A stretch of DNA of 56,429 bases from Moorena bouillonii PNG (GCF_001942495.1 NZ_MKZS01000001.1:4085884-4142312); one strand, 5' to 3'; shown: positions 8,863 through 19,719, counted from the first letter of the stretch. Program-made: numbers and translations. The notes: generated from the sequence alone by a model not told the origin.

Positions 8863-11800
8863 AGAGTAATCTCCTCCCTATCTTCATTGATTTCTTCAGT
8901 TGGTACAGTATTTGAGTAACTAACTTGTTCTAACAATAGCTGTTGATATAAATATTCTACCAATGCCTTAATGGTAGGGTAGTCCAAAGTTACAGTAGAA
9001 GGTACTGAACACTTTAAACTACCTTGCAACTTATTCCTCAACTCCACAGAAGTCAAAGAGTCTATACCCAAATCAAAAAACCCTGTATCCATTTCAATTG
9101 ATTCAGGATGACTAATTCTCAACACTTGAGCCACCTGACGACGCACATGAGCCACCAACAACAAGCGAAGCTCATTAGGTGGTGTAGCCTCCAACTTTAA
9201 CAGAAAATCTGACTTCGATGGTTGGGCTACCTCCAATATAGTTTCCTGCCAATCCACTAAAAACGGCCACTGTGCCACTCTCTCCTGCCACCCTGACCAC
9301 TCAATAGGCATCACCCCTACTTCCACATCCGAACTACTCATCAATAGTTCCAAAGACTCCAATACCTGAGCCGGAGATATTAAACCCATCCCATTCTTAC
9401 TGAGCATAGCGGCTGTCTCTGTATCTCGCCCGAGCGCTCGTCCCACTTGAGAAACTGCTCCCCAATGGATACTCAATCCCGGTAATCCCATAGTTCGACG
9501 ATAATGAGCTAAACCATCAAGAAACCCATTAGCAGCAGAATAATTTGCCATGCCCTGACCCAGTGAACCCAACAGAGATGTTGCTGAAGAAAACAGCACA
9601 AAGAAGTCTAATGGTTGACTTTGAGTCAATTGATGCAAGTGCCAAGCACCTTGAACTTTCGGTTCCATCACCTGTTCAAAACTAGACCAAGTCTGATTTC
9701 GTAGCACTCCATTTGATAGCACCATCACAGAATGAATCACTCCTACTAACGGTCGCTTTGACTCCTCAATCCTCTGCAACACCCCTTTCATCGACTCCAA
9801 ATCAGTCACATCGGCTTTTTCCACTACCACGGACGCTCCTGCCATTTCTAACTCGGTTATTTTTTTCCTCGTAGCATCATCCGGTGAACGGCGTCCTAAC
9901 AATATCAAATGTTTAGCTCCCTTTGACACCATCCAACTAGCTACCAGCAAACCCAAACCTCCCATACCTCCTGTAATCAAATAGCTTGCTTCAGAACGGA
10001 AACTTAAGGGCTTTTGAGTTTTACCATCAGCTTGTTGTGCCACTAATTGCCGATGATGACTACCCACCAACCGAGCTACATAACGACTATCCCCACGCCA
10101 TGCTACCTGGTCTTCCCTATCCTCCGACCAAATTTCTTTAAATAGGGCATCAACTTTACCCTCTAAAGTCTCCTCTGGGTCCAAATCTATACGAGTACAG
10201 TTCAACTCTGGATGTTCCCAGCTAATCACTTTCCCCATTCCCCACACCGAAGATTGAGCTACTCCTGGTATCACCGGATGATTATTCGGCACCGCCTGAG
10301 CACCATTTGTCACCAACCATAATCGAGGGACAGTTGATAACCCGCCTTTCACCAATGCTTGTACTAAAGATAGAGTTGTGCCACACCCTAACTTCGATAA
10401 ACTTCCTAACTCCTCAGAATTAATCCCATTCCCCACTCCGGCTTCAGTCGTCCAACATTGTACCACTCCATACAATGATGGTGACTTCCCTGCCACTGTC
10501 TCTATTACCTCCTCAAAATCTTTAGCTTGATTAGGATTAATACTAAATTCTCCCGGAGCTATCTGTTGATACCTTTCTCCGGCAAATACTAAAGTACAAA
10601 CCTCTCCTACTGAGCGGAGTAAGGTCGCTAACTGTTGCCCTACTCCCTCAGAGTCTGCCAGTATCAACCAACTCTTAGAATCATCATTCCTTTGTTCTAA
10701 CTTCGTTTGAGAGCTTTTAGCTACAATTACCGTTTGTGCTGACAATGTTTCTGCCATTCCCTCCACTTCTGGCATAGTAACTACTTCAGTAAAACCCGTT
10801 TCTCTCAAGACATGATGCCATTTTTCACGACTCAACAAAGGATAATCTGGTCGTAATTCATAATCCCTGAATTTCCACCATCCTTCTAACAACCCAAATA
10901 CTAAATCTACCCATAGTGTTTTAGCTGTTGCTTCAGATAACACCAACATTCCCCCATCTGCTAACAGTTCTCGCACATGAGATAATGTCTGCTTCATATC
11001 TGTCGTTGCATGAAGTACATTAGCTGCAATAATTACATCATATTGATGAGCCTCAAATCCTTGAGTTGTCGGGTCTACTTCTATGTCTAAAGTTTGATAC
11101 TTTATGAACTTATAATCCCGGAATTTCTCTTGAGCTTTGGCTGTAAATAATGCCCCTATATCCGTGAATGTATATTCGGTTTGCTGAGGATTTAGATGAG
11201 GTAGGATATAGCTTGTAGTCCCTCCTGTTCCCCCTCCTATTTCCAACAACCTGAGCCCCCGGCTTTTCGGTAATTTTTCTAGAGCTTTGGTGATGGATTT
11301 TTCTACTATTGTGTTCATCACTTTCGCTACTGTTGAGTCTTCATAAAGTTGAGTCGCTGCTGTCAAATCTCCTTGGGGGAACACTAACTCTCCTGGGTCT
11401 ATTGCTCCTCGTAATACCCCACTTAGTTTAGACCCACAACGAGAGAGTAGTGTCAATGCTGCTGTTTCTTCTGGATATTTCTTCTGTAAACTGCTGATTT
11501 TTTCCGTAGGCTTGACTTCAGGTAAGGTTTGTGCTACTTCCCACTGCTGATTCTTTGAGTTGAGTATTCCTGACTCTGTTAATATTTGCAGCAAACGCTT
11601 AAACAGTGGTCGATGGGTAGGAACTATACCTAATTTTTGGGCTGCTACATCAAATGCAAAGCTTTCTGTTGGTTTGTATGACCAACTCATTGACTGTAAT
11701 GCTTGTACTATATAATCTCTGCTTAATTCTTCTAAGCTTGTTTCAAAAGACGCTGTTGTTTCATTATCTACTTGAGTTACTAATTCTGTCAGAGTTGGAG

Positions 11801-14800
11801 TTAATTTTTGGTTGATTTGTATAGGAGGTATGAGGAAATATGGTGGGAGTAGTTTACCTAAAATACCTTTGTTTCTCCACTCTACTTCATATAACCAATT
11901 TTCTATTGATTCGGTTTCTGTTCCCAGTAGGGTCTGTTTTGTTGCTAGTTTGACTTGTAAACCTTTGATGTTGGCAATTATTTCTCCTTCTGGAGTTACT
12001 ATGGTGACAATAGCAGTCAAACTTTCTGGAGTTTCCACTTCTTGACTGGTTACTGATACATATGCCCATATACTCAGCCCGGGAGTCTTATATAGTCTGA
12101 ATTCTTCTATTCCTGCTGACAGATAAGTTTTGTCATTATCCGTTGCTGGCAGTGCATAAAACATTACTTGCAAGGCTGCATCTAATAGTGCTGGATGGAA
12201 ATGATAGTCGCTTGTTTGTGTTATCAATTCTTCGGGCAGTTTGATATAACCTAATGCTTGGTTTGAACCTGACCACAATTCTTGGATGCCTTGGAAGGTA
12301 TTCCCGTAGTCTATCCCTACTTGTTGACATTTTTGATAATGTTGTTTGACTTCTATTGTTTGATTACATTCACTCTTGTATTTTTCTAGGTCAACTTTTG
12401 TCTGAGTAGGGGGGGTTGACTCTTTTCTGATTTTTCCTGTCGTGTGGAGTCTCCACTCCTGTTGTTCTGGTTGAGAAAATATTTGAAACTTATAGCTTTG
12501 GTTATCTATTGGGGTGAGTATGGTTTGGGCATTGGTTAATTCTCCTGTTGGTAGTATCCATCCTCTAGTTATGGTTAGGTCTTCTATTACTATCTGGGAT
12601 GTTTTTAATTGGTGATTTCCTGCTGCTATTGCTATTTCTAGGTAGCCTGTTATGGGAAATAGTGCTTGATTAAATACTCGGTGGTCCCTCAGATAGTTGG
12701 GTGAGTTTTCTCCTATTTGTGATGCAAATATTTGTTGTTCCCCTGCACAATTTAGCTTTTGACCTAATAGGGGATGGAGGTTTTCCCCTTGGGAAAATTG
12801 CCGTTGAGGCCAGAAGTTGTTGTTGGTTTCTACCCAATAACGTTCTCCCTGGAATGGATATGTGGGTAATACTACTTTCTGGCGAGTATAATCAGAGTCA
12901 AACCCTGACCAGTCTATTTTGGCTCCTTTTACATACAATTTTCCTAAGCTTGATAGCATTTGTTCCCATTCATCCACCCCTGGACGTAATGATGGCAGCC
13001 ATTCTCCTACATCTTCTGTTACACATTGTCTTCCCATTCCTAGCAATATTGGTCTCGGTCCTATTTCTAGGAAGGTTTCATATCCTTCCGACTCTAGAGT
13101 TTTCATACTCTGGGCAAATCTTACTGGTTGACGCACATGATCTACCCAATATTCAGCATTTGTTATTTCTCCATCTACTTCAGTACCTGTGACGTTTGAT
13201 ATTAGTGGTATTTGGGGTTGATTATAGGTGACTTGTTTAGCTACTGATTCAAACTCTGCTAACATCGGTTCCATCATTGGAGAATGGAAAGCGTGGGATA
13301 CTTGTAGCTGCTTGGTCTTTATTCCCTCTGATTCAAATAAACTACAAATATTTTTTATGGCTACACTCTCACCAGAAATTACTATACTTTCTGGTCCATT
13401 TATCGCTGCTATTGTTACTTGGGAACTATATTCTTTTATAGCCTCTGTTACCTGAGACTCTGATGCCATTACGGATACCATCTCACCACCGGAGGGTAAC
13501 TTTTGCATCAACTTTCCTCGCATGGCTATTAGTTTCAGACCATCTTCTAAACTGAATACTCCGGCTACTGTTGCTGCTACATATTCTCCTACGCTGTGAC
13601 CCATGACTACACATGGTTTGATTCCCCATGAAGACCATAATTTAGCCAAAGCATATTCAACAGCAAACACAGCTGGTTGGGTGTAAGCTGTTTGGTCTAA
13701 TAGATTATCACTTGACTTTTGTGCATCCTCAGAGTATATGACCTCTAATAGAGGTACTTCTAGATAGGGTTGTAAAATTTGGTCACATTCCTCTAAAGCT
13801 TGACGGAAAGTTGGTGCTTTTTCATAAAGTTGCCTTCCCATATTCGCATACTGGGAACCTTGACCTGTGAACAGGAATGCTATTTTCTGACCTTCGCTAT
13901 TTCGTTTTCCTGAAAATAGTCCTACTAATTCTTCCTGAGCTTTCCACCCAAGTAGTTTCTCTATTAATGCTTTTGGTTCAGAAGCAATAACTCCTAATCG
14001 ATAATTAAAATGTGCTCTACCTGTAGAGGCTGTATAACATACATCTGCTAGTGGTAACTCGGGATTAGTTTCTAAATAATTTTGATAATTACTGACTAAA
14101 TCTTCTAGAGCCTTTTCTGTTTTCGCAGATAGAGTTAACAGATGGATCGGACGTTCAACAATATTCTGACTTTTAACTTGAGAAGGAGCCTCTTCTATAA
14201 CTATATGAGCATTAGTGCCACTAAAACCAAAAGAACTAACTGTAGCTTGCCTTGGTTGGCCTTCAAGCACTTCCCAATCTTTTAATTTTGTATTGACATA
14301 AAAAGGGCTATTTTCAAAGTCAATATGTGGGTTTGGTTGATTAAAATGTAAGGATGGAACTAATTTTTGATTTTTGAGGCACAAAATTGTCTTGATCAAA
14401 CCAGAAACTCCGGCAGCCGCTGCTGAATGACCAATATTAGTTTTTACCGAGCCAATCGCACAAAACTGTTTTTTGTTCGTCCATTTAGAAAAGGCTTCTG
14501 TTAAAGCTTCTACTTCTATCGGGTCTCCCAGAGGTGTTGCTGTACCATGAGCTTCTACATAACTAATAGTTTCTGGGTTAATTCCAAATTTCTGATAAAC
14601 TGCTTCTTCTAAACTGGCTTGAGATTGACTACTAGGGGCACTAATCCCGTTAGTATTACCATCATAATTAACTCCTGTTCCTTTGATTACTCCATAAATA
14701 TGGTCGTTGTCTTGAATTGCTTGACTGTAGCTTTTTAATAAGAGAACACCACAACCTTCGCTCCAGGCTGTACCCGATGCTGAAGCATCAAAAGTCTTAC

Positions 14801-17687
14801 AACGTCCATCAGGAGATACAACTTGAAACTGACTTGACATTATTTGGAAGTCTGATGTTGGCATTAGAGTAATACCTCCAGCGATCGCTATTTCGCTCTC
14901 TCCTCGTTGTATGCTTTGGCAAGCTTGATGAACAGCTACCAATGACGACGAGCAGGCAGTATCAATAGCTACTACTGGCCCTTGAAGGTCAAGCATATAG
15001 GCAATTCTTGCTGGTATCATTGACGGACCATTTCCTGTAGCCGCCATCCTATGAACATCTAATCCTGAAATTGACAACAACTTAAGATAACCACCATTTA
15101 CCGTAACTCCCACAAATACTCCATATTGTTTACCTCTAAGAGAGTCTGTAGCATATCCAGCATCTTCTATAGCGTGGTAAGCTTCTTCTAAAAATATTCT
15201 TTGCTCAGGCTCCATAAACCAAGCTTCTTCCGGAGAAATATGAAAAAATAAAGGGTCAAATTTATCAATTTCATCTAAAAAACCGGCACATTTTGAATAG
15301 GAAGTACCTGGATTATCTGGATCTGGATGATACCAATTTTTTTCTTCCCATCTTCCAGGAGGAGCTTCCGTTACACTGTCAATTCCATTCTTTAAATTTT
15401 CCCAAAATTCTTTCCAGTTATTCGCTCCTGGATATCTACATGAAATACCAATAATCGCTATATCTGTAGTTGGTATATGATTTTGACTAGGATTAACCTC
15501 ATCATTAACCTCTGTCTTAACTTCTGGTTCTACTACTTCTAATAATAATTTTTCTGCTGTTTCTAAAGATATTTCTACTGAACTAATCAAAGATAAGATT
15601 TTCTCTGAGCTATCCATGTTAATTAACTTGTTTTGAATATTATCTATTTGATTTTCTGCTATAGCTTTATCTTGTGTTTCTGTTTCCGTATTTCCTAACA
15701 ATAGTTGTTCCGCATTTTCTAAGGAAACTTCACCAGATTGTAATTGAAATAATATCTGTTCCTCTTTAGTCATTTTGTTTTCAATGGATAACCGAGCATC
15801 CAACTCTTGTTCCTGTCTAGAATAGGAGTCAGGCATAACTACCACTACCCTGCCAAAATGCTTCCCGCGTCGCATATAATCAAAGGCTTTAAGAACATCT
15901 TCTATTGGAAATGTTTTGTAAGGTAGTGGCTTCAAGCGATCGCGGTCAAATTCAAGTGCCAAATTATCCCATATCTGAGAAAACAATTGATTATCTTTGG
16001 CAAATTCTTCTAACAAATCAAAAGTAAAATATTTGATATCTGGGCGTTTCTGATAGACTTGCTCGTGACTCCAAATGCCCAACTTACCAAGTTCAACATA
16101 TCGCCCTCTATCGGCAAGGATCTCTAGATTTTTCTGGATGTATTCTCCATGAGTCAGGCTATTGAGAATAACATCTACCCCACGGCCCTGAGTGAATTCC
16201 ATCACATCATTTACAAACTCCATCGTTCGAGAATTCATCACATACTTAATTCCCTGTTCCCGGAGATAATTCATCTTACCTGGACTAGTAGTAGCAAATA
16301 CTTCCGCCCCAAAAAGTTGAGCCAACTGAATTGCTGCTTGTCCAATCCCACCTGAAGCAGCGTGAATTAATACTCTATCTCCTGGCTGAATTTTGGCTAA
16401 GTTAATCAACCCGTGATATGCAGTCGAAAACGGCCCCCAAATACTAGCTCCATCTTCCATATTCAGATTAAAATTTTTACGCACCAGTTTGTCCGGCGAG
16501 CAGATAATAAAGCTACTAAATGCATCGTGAATTCTCATTACCATTACTTCATCGCCGACTTGCCACTGCGATACTTCTGCCCCAACAGCTACGATAGTAC
16601 CTGCACCTTCAAAACCAAAAGTGAGATCTTCAGCATTAGCAATGCCAAATGTTTTTTCGTAATACTCTTGGAGCATACCAAGTGCATTGAGTATATCCCG
16701 AAAATTAACTGGTACAGTTTTGATTTGAACCTCAACTTCACTTGGGCTTGGAACTCTACGTTCTAGAGGTACCAAAGTTAAATTGTTTAACGAACCATAA
16801 CTAAATGTCTTCAACTGAAATGGTTGACAATTCAATGAATCTGTTCTTATTTCTTTTCTTACAGCCTCTTGAGGAAAATTTTGAGGGTTATTACTTGCCG
16901 TTGTCCTTTTGTCAAAATTTTCCTCTATTCTACTTGCTACCTCTGGTTGGTGAAAGGTTATTTCGTGCATAGCTACTTCTTTATCTATAAATCCTGGTAG
17001 CGTTTTGCGGATTTTTGAAGTTAAGTGTTCCTTTAAAGTTATTAAAGATAGTCTGGGTTTTTCCGACATTTCATAGGCTATATTTTTAGCCACTTCTAGC
17101 ACATCTTTTCTCGGTACAACTGGAAAAGAAACACCCCGTTCAGCTAATTCTTTCCCTCGATAATTTTGGGCAGTATACATCATTTCAAACCCTAAAGCAC
17201 CGAATTTCTCAGGGAGAATTAACGTGCATCCGACACCTGGAGTAAAACCATACTTCATAAAATTAGTAGTGTAAATACTTTCTTGACTTAACACTACTAA
17301 ATCTGCATACAATCCCAAAACCAAACCACCGCCAATACTATGACCTTGCATAGCTGCAATTACTGGTATTTCACAATCTAATGCTATTCTAAAAAAATCT
17401 AAATCATTACATTTGCTGTCTCCTTTCCAAATACTGATTAACCGTTCTTTTGTCCCTCCCGAACAGAAATAATTTCCATAGCCTGTCAAAATTACTACTT
17501 TATAACTTTGGTTTTGAGCAACTGCACCAAAACATTTGTATAATCCTTCAATTATTCCAGGAGAAAATATATTGCAGTTTTCTTTATCTTGCATCGCGAT
17601 TTGCACGACACCATTACCCAACTCCACCAGTTGTACTACATCAGAGTTGCCCTCTACTAAGTCCAAATTAAGATTTAGGTTTGCCAT
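8859..17687 (-). CDS. Fused ECH2-ER-KS-AT-DH-MT-KR-ACP polyketide synthase
   Basis: A 2942-aa protein that finishes beta-branching and then carries out one extension. Domains: ECH2 decarboxylase ~1-255 (FCSGG ~77, GHSIGGG ~114); enoyl reductase ~290-655 (HAASGGIGQAA ~442); linker ~655-745 with two copies of a helix motif (GEVSLENAEQLLL, VEISLETAEKLLL); KS ~748-1170 (DTACSSSL ~912); AT (GHSVGEY ~1362, HAFH, malonyl type); DH ~1640-1925 (HRVFNQALFP; YGNTF); C-methyltransferase (LEIGGGTGG ~2149); KR (TGGMGGLG ~2576, active-site Tyr in ANYSAANGF, no LDD motif); ACP (GIDSLTSVE ~2876). ECH2 and ER at the N-terminus resemble CurF and the corresponding jamaicamide protein. ER would reduce the branched enoyl to a methyl branch. 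The acidic C-terminus (TEEINEDREEITL) fits docking to the TubC domain of the next protein. It overlaps ECH1 by 13 nt. Confidence 0.94.
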   Translation of the reverse strand: MANLNLNLDLVEGNSDVVQLVELGNGVVQIAMQDKENCNIFSPGIIEGLYKCFGAVAQNQSYKVVILTGYGNYFCSGGTKERLISIWKGDSKCNDLDFFRIALDCEIPVIAAMQGHSIGGGLVLGLYADLVVLSQESIYTTNFMKYGFTPGVGCTLILPEKFGALGFEMMYTAQNYRGKELAERGVSFPVVPRKDVLEVAKNIAYEMSEKPRLSLITLKEHLTSKIRKTLPGFIDKEVAMHEITFHQPEVASRIEENFDKRTTASNNPQNFPQEAVRKEIRTDSLNCQPFQLKTFSYGSLNNLTLVPLERRVPSPSEVEVQIKTVPVNFRDILNALGMLQEYYEKTFGIANAEDLTFGFEGAGTIVAVGAEVSQWQVGDEVMVMRIHDAFSSFIICSPDKLVRKNFNLNMEDGASIWGPFSTAYHGLINLAKIQPGDRVLIHAASGGIGQAAIQLAQLFGAEVFATTSPGKMNYLREQGIKYVMNSRTMEFVNDVMEFTQGRGVDVILNSLTHGEYIQKNLEILADRGRYVELGKLGIWSHEQVYQKRPDIKYFTFDLLEEFAKDNQLFSQIWDNLALEFDRDRLKPLPYKTFPIEDVLKAFDYMRRGKHFGRVVVVMPDSYSRQEQELDARLSIENKMTKEEQILFQLQSGEVSLENAEQLLLGNTETETQDKAIAENQIDNIQNKLINMDSSEKILSLISSVEISLETAEKLLLEVVEPEVKTEVNDEVNPSQNHIPTTDIAIIGISCRYPGANNWKEFWENLKNGIDSVTEAPPGRWEEKNWYHPDPDNPGTSYSKCAGFLDEIDKFDPLFFHISPEEAWFMEPEQRIFLEEAYHAIEDAGYATDSLRGKQYGVFVGVTVNGGYLKLLSISGLDVHRMAATGNGPSMIPARIAYMLDLQGPVVAIDTACSSSLVAVHQACQSIQRGESEIAIAGGITLMPTSDFQIMSSQFQVVSPDGRCKTFDASASGTAWSEGCGVLLLKSYSQAIQDNDHIYGVIKGTGVNYDGNTNGISAPSSQSQASLEEAVYQKFGINPETISYVEAHGTATPLGDPIEVEALTEAFSKWTNKKQFCAIGSVKTNIGHSAAAAGVSGLIKTILCLKNQKLVPSLHFNQPNPHIDFENSPFYVNTKLKDWEVLEGQPRQATVSSFGFSGTNAHIVIEEAPSQVKSQNIVERPIHLLTLSAKTEKALEDLVSNYQNYLETNPELPLADVCYTASTGRAHFNYRLGVIASEPKALIEKLLGWKAQEELVGLFSGKRNSEGQKIAFLFTGQGSQYANMGRQLYEKAPTFRQALEECDQILQPYLEVPLLEVIYSEDAQKSSDNLLDQTAYTQPAVFAVEYALAKLWSSWGIKPCVVMGHSVGEYVAATVAGVFSLEDGLKLIAMRGKLMQKLPSGGEMVSVMASESQVTEAIKEYSSQVTIAAINGPESIVISGESVAIKNICSLFESEGIKTKQLQVSHAFHSPMMEPMLAEFESVAKQVTYNQPQIPLISNVTGTEVDGEITNAEYWVDHVRQPVRFAQSMKTLESEGYETFLEIGPRPILLGMGRQCVTEDVGEWLPSLRPGVDEWEQMLSSLGKLYVKGAKIDWSGFDSDYTRQKVVLPTYPFQGERYWVETNNNFWPQRQFSQGENLHPLLGQKLNCAGEQQIFASQIGENSPNYLRDHRVFNQALFPITGYLEIAIAAGNHQLKTSQIVIEDLTITRGWILPTGELTNAQTILTPIDNQSYKFQIFSQPEQQEWRLHTTGKIRKESTPPTQTKVDLEKYKSECNQTIEVKQHYQKCQQVGIDYGNTFQGIQELWSGSNQALGYIKLPEELITQTSDYHFHPALLDAALQVMFYALPATDNDKTYLSAGIEEFRLYKTPGLSIWAYVSVTSQEVETPESLTAIVTIVTPEGEIIANIKGLQVKLATKQTLLGTETESIENWLYEVEWRNKGILGKLLPPYFLIPPIQINQKLTPTLTELVTQVDNETTASFETSLEELSRDYIVQALQSMSWSYKPTESFAFDVAAQKLGIVPTHRPLFKRLLQILTESGILNSKNQQWEVAQTLPEVKPTEKISSLQKKYPEETAALTLLSRCGSKLSGVLRGAIDPGELVFPQGDLTAATQLYEDSTVAKVMNTIVEKSITKALEKLPKSRGLRLLEIGGGTGGTTSYILPHLNPQQTEYTFTDIGALFTAKAQEKFRDYKFIKYQTLDIEVDPTTQGFEAHQYDVIIAANVLHATTDMKQTLSHVRELLADGGMLVLSEATAKTLWVDLVFGLLEGWWKFRDYELRPDYPLLSREKWHHVLRETGFTEVVTMPEVEGMAETLSAQTVIVAKSSQTKLEQRNDDSKSWLILADSEGVGQQLATLLRSVGEVCTLVFAGERYQQIAPGEFSINPNQAKDFEEVIETVAGKSPSLYGVVQCWTTEAGVGNGINSEELGSLSKLGCGTTLSLVQALVKGGLSTVPRLWLVTNGAQAVPNNHPVIPGVAQSSVWGMGKVISWEHPELNCTRIDLDPEETLEGKVDALFKEIWSEDREDQVAWRGDSRYVARLVGSHHRQLVAQQADGKTQKPLSFRSEASYLITGGMGGLGLLVASWMVSKGAKHLILLGRRSPDDATRKKITELEMAGASVVVEKADVTDLESMKGVLQRIEESKRPLVGVIHSVMVLSNGVLRNQTWSSFEQVMEPKVQGAWHLHQLTQSQPLDFFVLFSSATSLLGSLGQGMANYSAANGFLDGLAHYRRTMGLPGLSIHWGAVSQVGRALGRDTETAAMLSKNGMGLISPAQVLESLELLMSSSDVEVGVMPIEWSGWQERVAQWPFLVDWQETILEVAQPSKSDFLLKLEATPPNELRLLLVAHVRRQVAQVLRISHPESIEMDTGFFDLGIDSLTSVELRNKLQGSLKCSVPSTVTLDYPTIKALVEYLYQQLLLEQVSYSNTVPTEEINEDREEITL
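10488..13387. repeat. Partner copy of the DH-MT-KR stretch at 1-2900
   Basis: Partner of the repeat at the left edge, inside the DH, methyltransferase and KR coding region of the fused PKS. 10488-12062 is almost base-identical to 1-1575. From 12063 substitutions cluster and change amino acids, e.g. LSAGIEEF here against LPVGIEQF in the other copy. Confidence 0.9.
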
Positions 17688-18451
17688 GGAAATAATCCTT
17701 CTTTTTGAAAACGTTTAATTTTTTCTTGAACAGTAGGTTCTGCTATTAAGCTCGAAATCTCGTTGACGGCTAAATCTTGAGTTTCTGCCTGAATAATCCA
17801 TAACTGATTAATATAATTTTTTAACTCTTTCACCCCTGATGAGGGTAAATACTTTAAACGTCGAATATATTTACTTATTAACTGATTAATATTACTGCCA
17901 TATTCATCAATTAATCCCCACTTATCAGCCTCTGATACTGAAATAGCTTGAGTCGTTAGTGCTAAACGGTAGGCTTTTTGAAATCCCACTCGACGAATCA
18001 AAAAAGGCAATACACAAGCTGGTAATAATCCAAATAATAATTCTGATAAAACAAAAGTTGCCGTTTCATCAGCAATAACTAGATCGCTTGCTGCTACTAA
18101 ACCAACTCCCCCTGCCTGTACTTTACCACGCACAAGTGACAAAATTACTTTGCTACTTTGAGACATTTGTTTCAAAATATTGTAGTAACCATTAGCACTA
18201 GCTTTTGGATCAAATTGTTTTGCTGTTGCCACTTCTTCAAAATCCATCCCTGTACAAAACACATCAGGTAGTCCTTCTAATATCACTACTTTAACGACTT
18301 CTTCCGCTTCAGCAGCTTGCAAAGCTGACAACAATTCCATCGTTAATTGACTATTGATGCTATTGTTAGATTCAGGTCGATATATCTGAATCCTTTGTAC
18401 AACATCTTGATAACTGATTTTCAGGGTTTGATAACTCATGGCTATACCCAT
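17675..18451 (-). CDS. Enoyl-CoA hydratase ECH1 of the beta-branching cassette
   Basis: Crotonase-family protein of 258 aa, the ECH1 dehydratase that converts HMG-ACP to 3-methylglutaconyl-ACP (CurE type). Oxyanion-hole segments are FCTGMDFEE near residue 75 and GKVQAGGVG near residue 112. The start is uncertain: ATG 18451 overlaps the HMG-CoA synthase gene by 10 nt, and ATG 18439 (MSYQTLK) lies just after its stop. It sits between the synthase and the protein that begins with ECH2, the usual order of an HCS cassette. Confidence 0.92.
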   Translation of the reverse strand: MGIAMSYQTLKISYQDVVQRIQIYRPESNNSINSQLTMELLSALQAAEAEEVVKVVILEGLPDVFCTGMDFEEVATAKQFDPKASANGYYNILKQMSQSSKVILSLVRGKVQAGGVGLVAASDLVIADETATFVLSELLFGLLPACVLPFLIRRVGFQKAYRLALTTQAISVSEADKWGLIDEYGSNINQLISKYIRRLKYLPSSGVKELKNYINQLWIIQAETQDLAVNEISSLIAEPTVQEKIKRFQKEGLFPWQT

Positions 18452-19719
18452 TCATATTCTCGGTGAAATTCCTTGATTCTTTTCAGCACTAAGCGACCTT
18501 TACCTTCAATTTGTTCCCACACACCAGGAAATAGTTTGTAATCTAGGGTAACATTTCTAGTGCCAAAGGCAACTGCCGAACTATGACTTAGTAACTGCTC
18601 ATATTCTTCCATACTTAAGGAATAGCGCATTGCTAACTGTGATGAAATTTTTTGTTGAGCTTGAATTTCCTTTCCTTGCGGGGTGACGACTCCACTATAA
18701 AATTCCGAACAACAACCAGAGCCATAAGAGAATACACCAATTCGTCGGGCTTTGCTAAAATCTGCATTATCAATCATGCTAGCTAAAGATAAAAATACTG
18801 TAGCTCCCATAATATTACCCACCTGTTGACAATAGACTAATCCCGGCATCACCCGTTTCTGAAAGTCCTCTTCAATCTCCACAGGTTTTGCCCTTTTAAA
18901 CTTACGCATCATACTTCTGTGAGCCCCTTTCACCATACCCCCAAAAGGAGTATGAAAGCTCAAGTAATCAAAAGTTTTTTGGTAATCTACTCCTTCTACT
19001 CGATCTTGATACTCTCGGTAAGCATTTTCACAACAATCTAGGTAAGATAGCAATGATAAATCTGCATCTCCTGCTTCTGAGTCTGGGTTAGGTCTGCAAG
19101 TATCCATGACTTCATACCCATAATAACCATTGCATCCTACATCAACTTGGAAAATTTTAGGAACATCACTGACCAAAATAGCTACTGCTCCAGCACCACT
19201 GCTTGGTTCCACAAAAGACCAATCTTCGCTGAGAGCTTCTCCTCCCTCTACAACAACAGGTCGAAATATATCAGTTCCTATAACCAAAGCTTTAGCCCCT
19301 GGACATGTTTGGGATAAAATCAAATTTAATGCCATCTGTAAACCTGCTGTACCTGAGTAGCAAGCTTGCTTAATCTCAAACATTCGGCAGTTACGACTTA
19401 GCCCCAAATAATCATGGATATAAGTGCTCATAGATTTGCCAAAATCAATGCCAGATTCACTACAAGCTATCACCATTTTGATTTGTTGATTCTCCAGATC
19501 ACTGAGACTATCAATAATAGGTTTGGCTGCATTAATAGCATTGGAAACTGGATCTTCATAGGGCATAGCAACTGTCTTCTCTTTCATCAGAAGATTATCG
19601 AAGCGAGTCATTTCTAAGTGACGTGCTTCGCCTAACATCCGCACATCTAGTTTAGCCGAACCCCCATATACATTTAGTGCTTCAATTCCAACTTGTTGCA
19701 TGAGTTTACTCCTGTCCAA
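18442..19719 (-). CDS. HMG-CoA synthase-like beta-branching enzyme (HCS)
   Basis: 425-aa HMG-CoA synthase homologue that adds an acetyl carbanion from the donor ACP to a beta-keto chain on the acceptor ACPs. The active-site cysteine lies in KQACYSGTAG near residue 119, and the conserved His region is FHTPFGGMVKGAH. Length and order match CurD/JamH-type enzymes, and it is flanked on both sides by the other cassette members. It overlaps the decarboxylase gene by 14 nt and the ECH1 gene by 10 nt, so the cassette is one translationally coupled unit. Confidence 0.95.
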   Translation of the reverse strand: MDRSKLMQQVGIEALNVYGGSAKLDVRMLGEARHLEMTRFDNLLMKEKTVAMPYEDPVSNAINAAKPIIDSLSDLENQQIKMVIACSESGIDFGKSMSTYIHDYLGLSRNCRMFEIKQACYSGTAGLQMALNLILSQTCPGAKALVIGTDIFRPVVVEGGEALSEDWSFVEPSSGAGAVAILVSDVPKIFQVDVGCNGYYGYEVMDTCRPNPDSEAGDADLSLLSYLDCCENAYREYQDRVEGVDYQKTFDYLSFHTPFGGMVKGAHRSMMRKFKRAKPVEIEEDFQKRVMPGLVYCQQVGNIMGATVFLSLASMIDNADFSKARRIGVFSYGSGCCSEFYSGVVTPQGKEIQAQQKISSQLAMRYSLSMEEYEQLLSHSSAVAFGTRNVTLDYKLFPGVWEQIEGKGRLVLKRIKEFHREYEWV

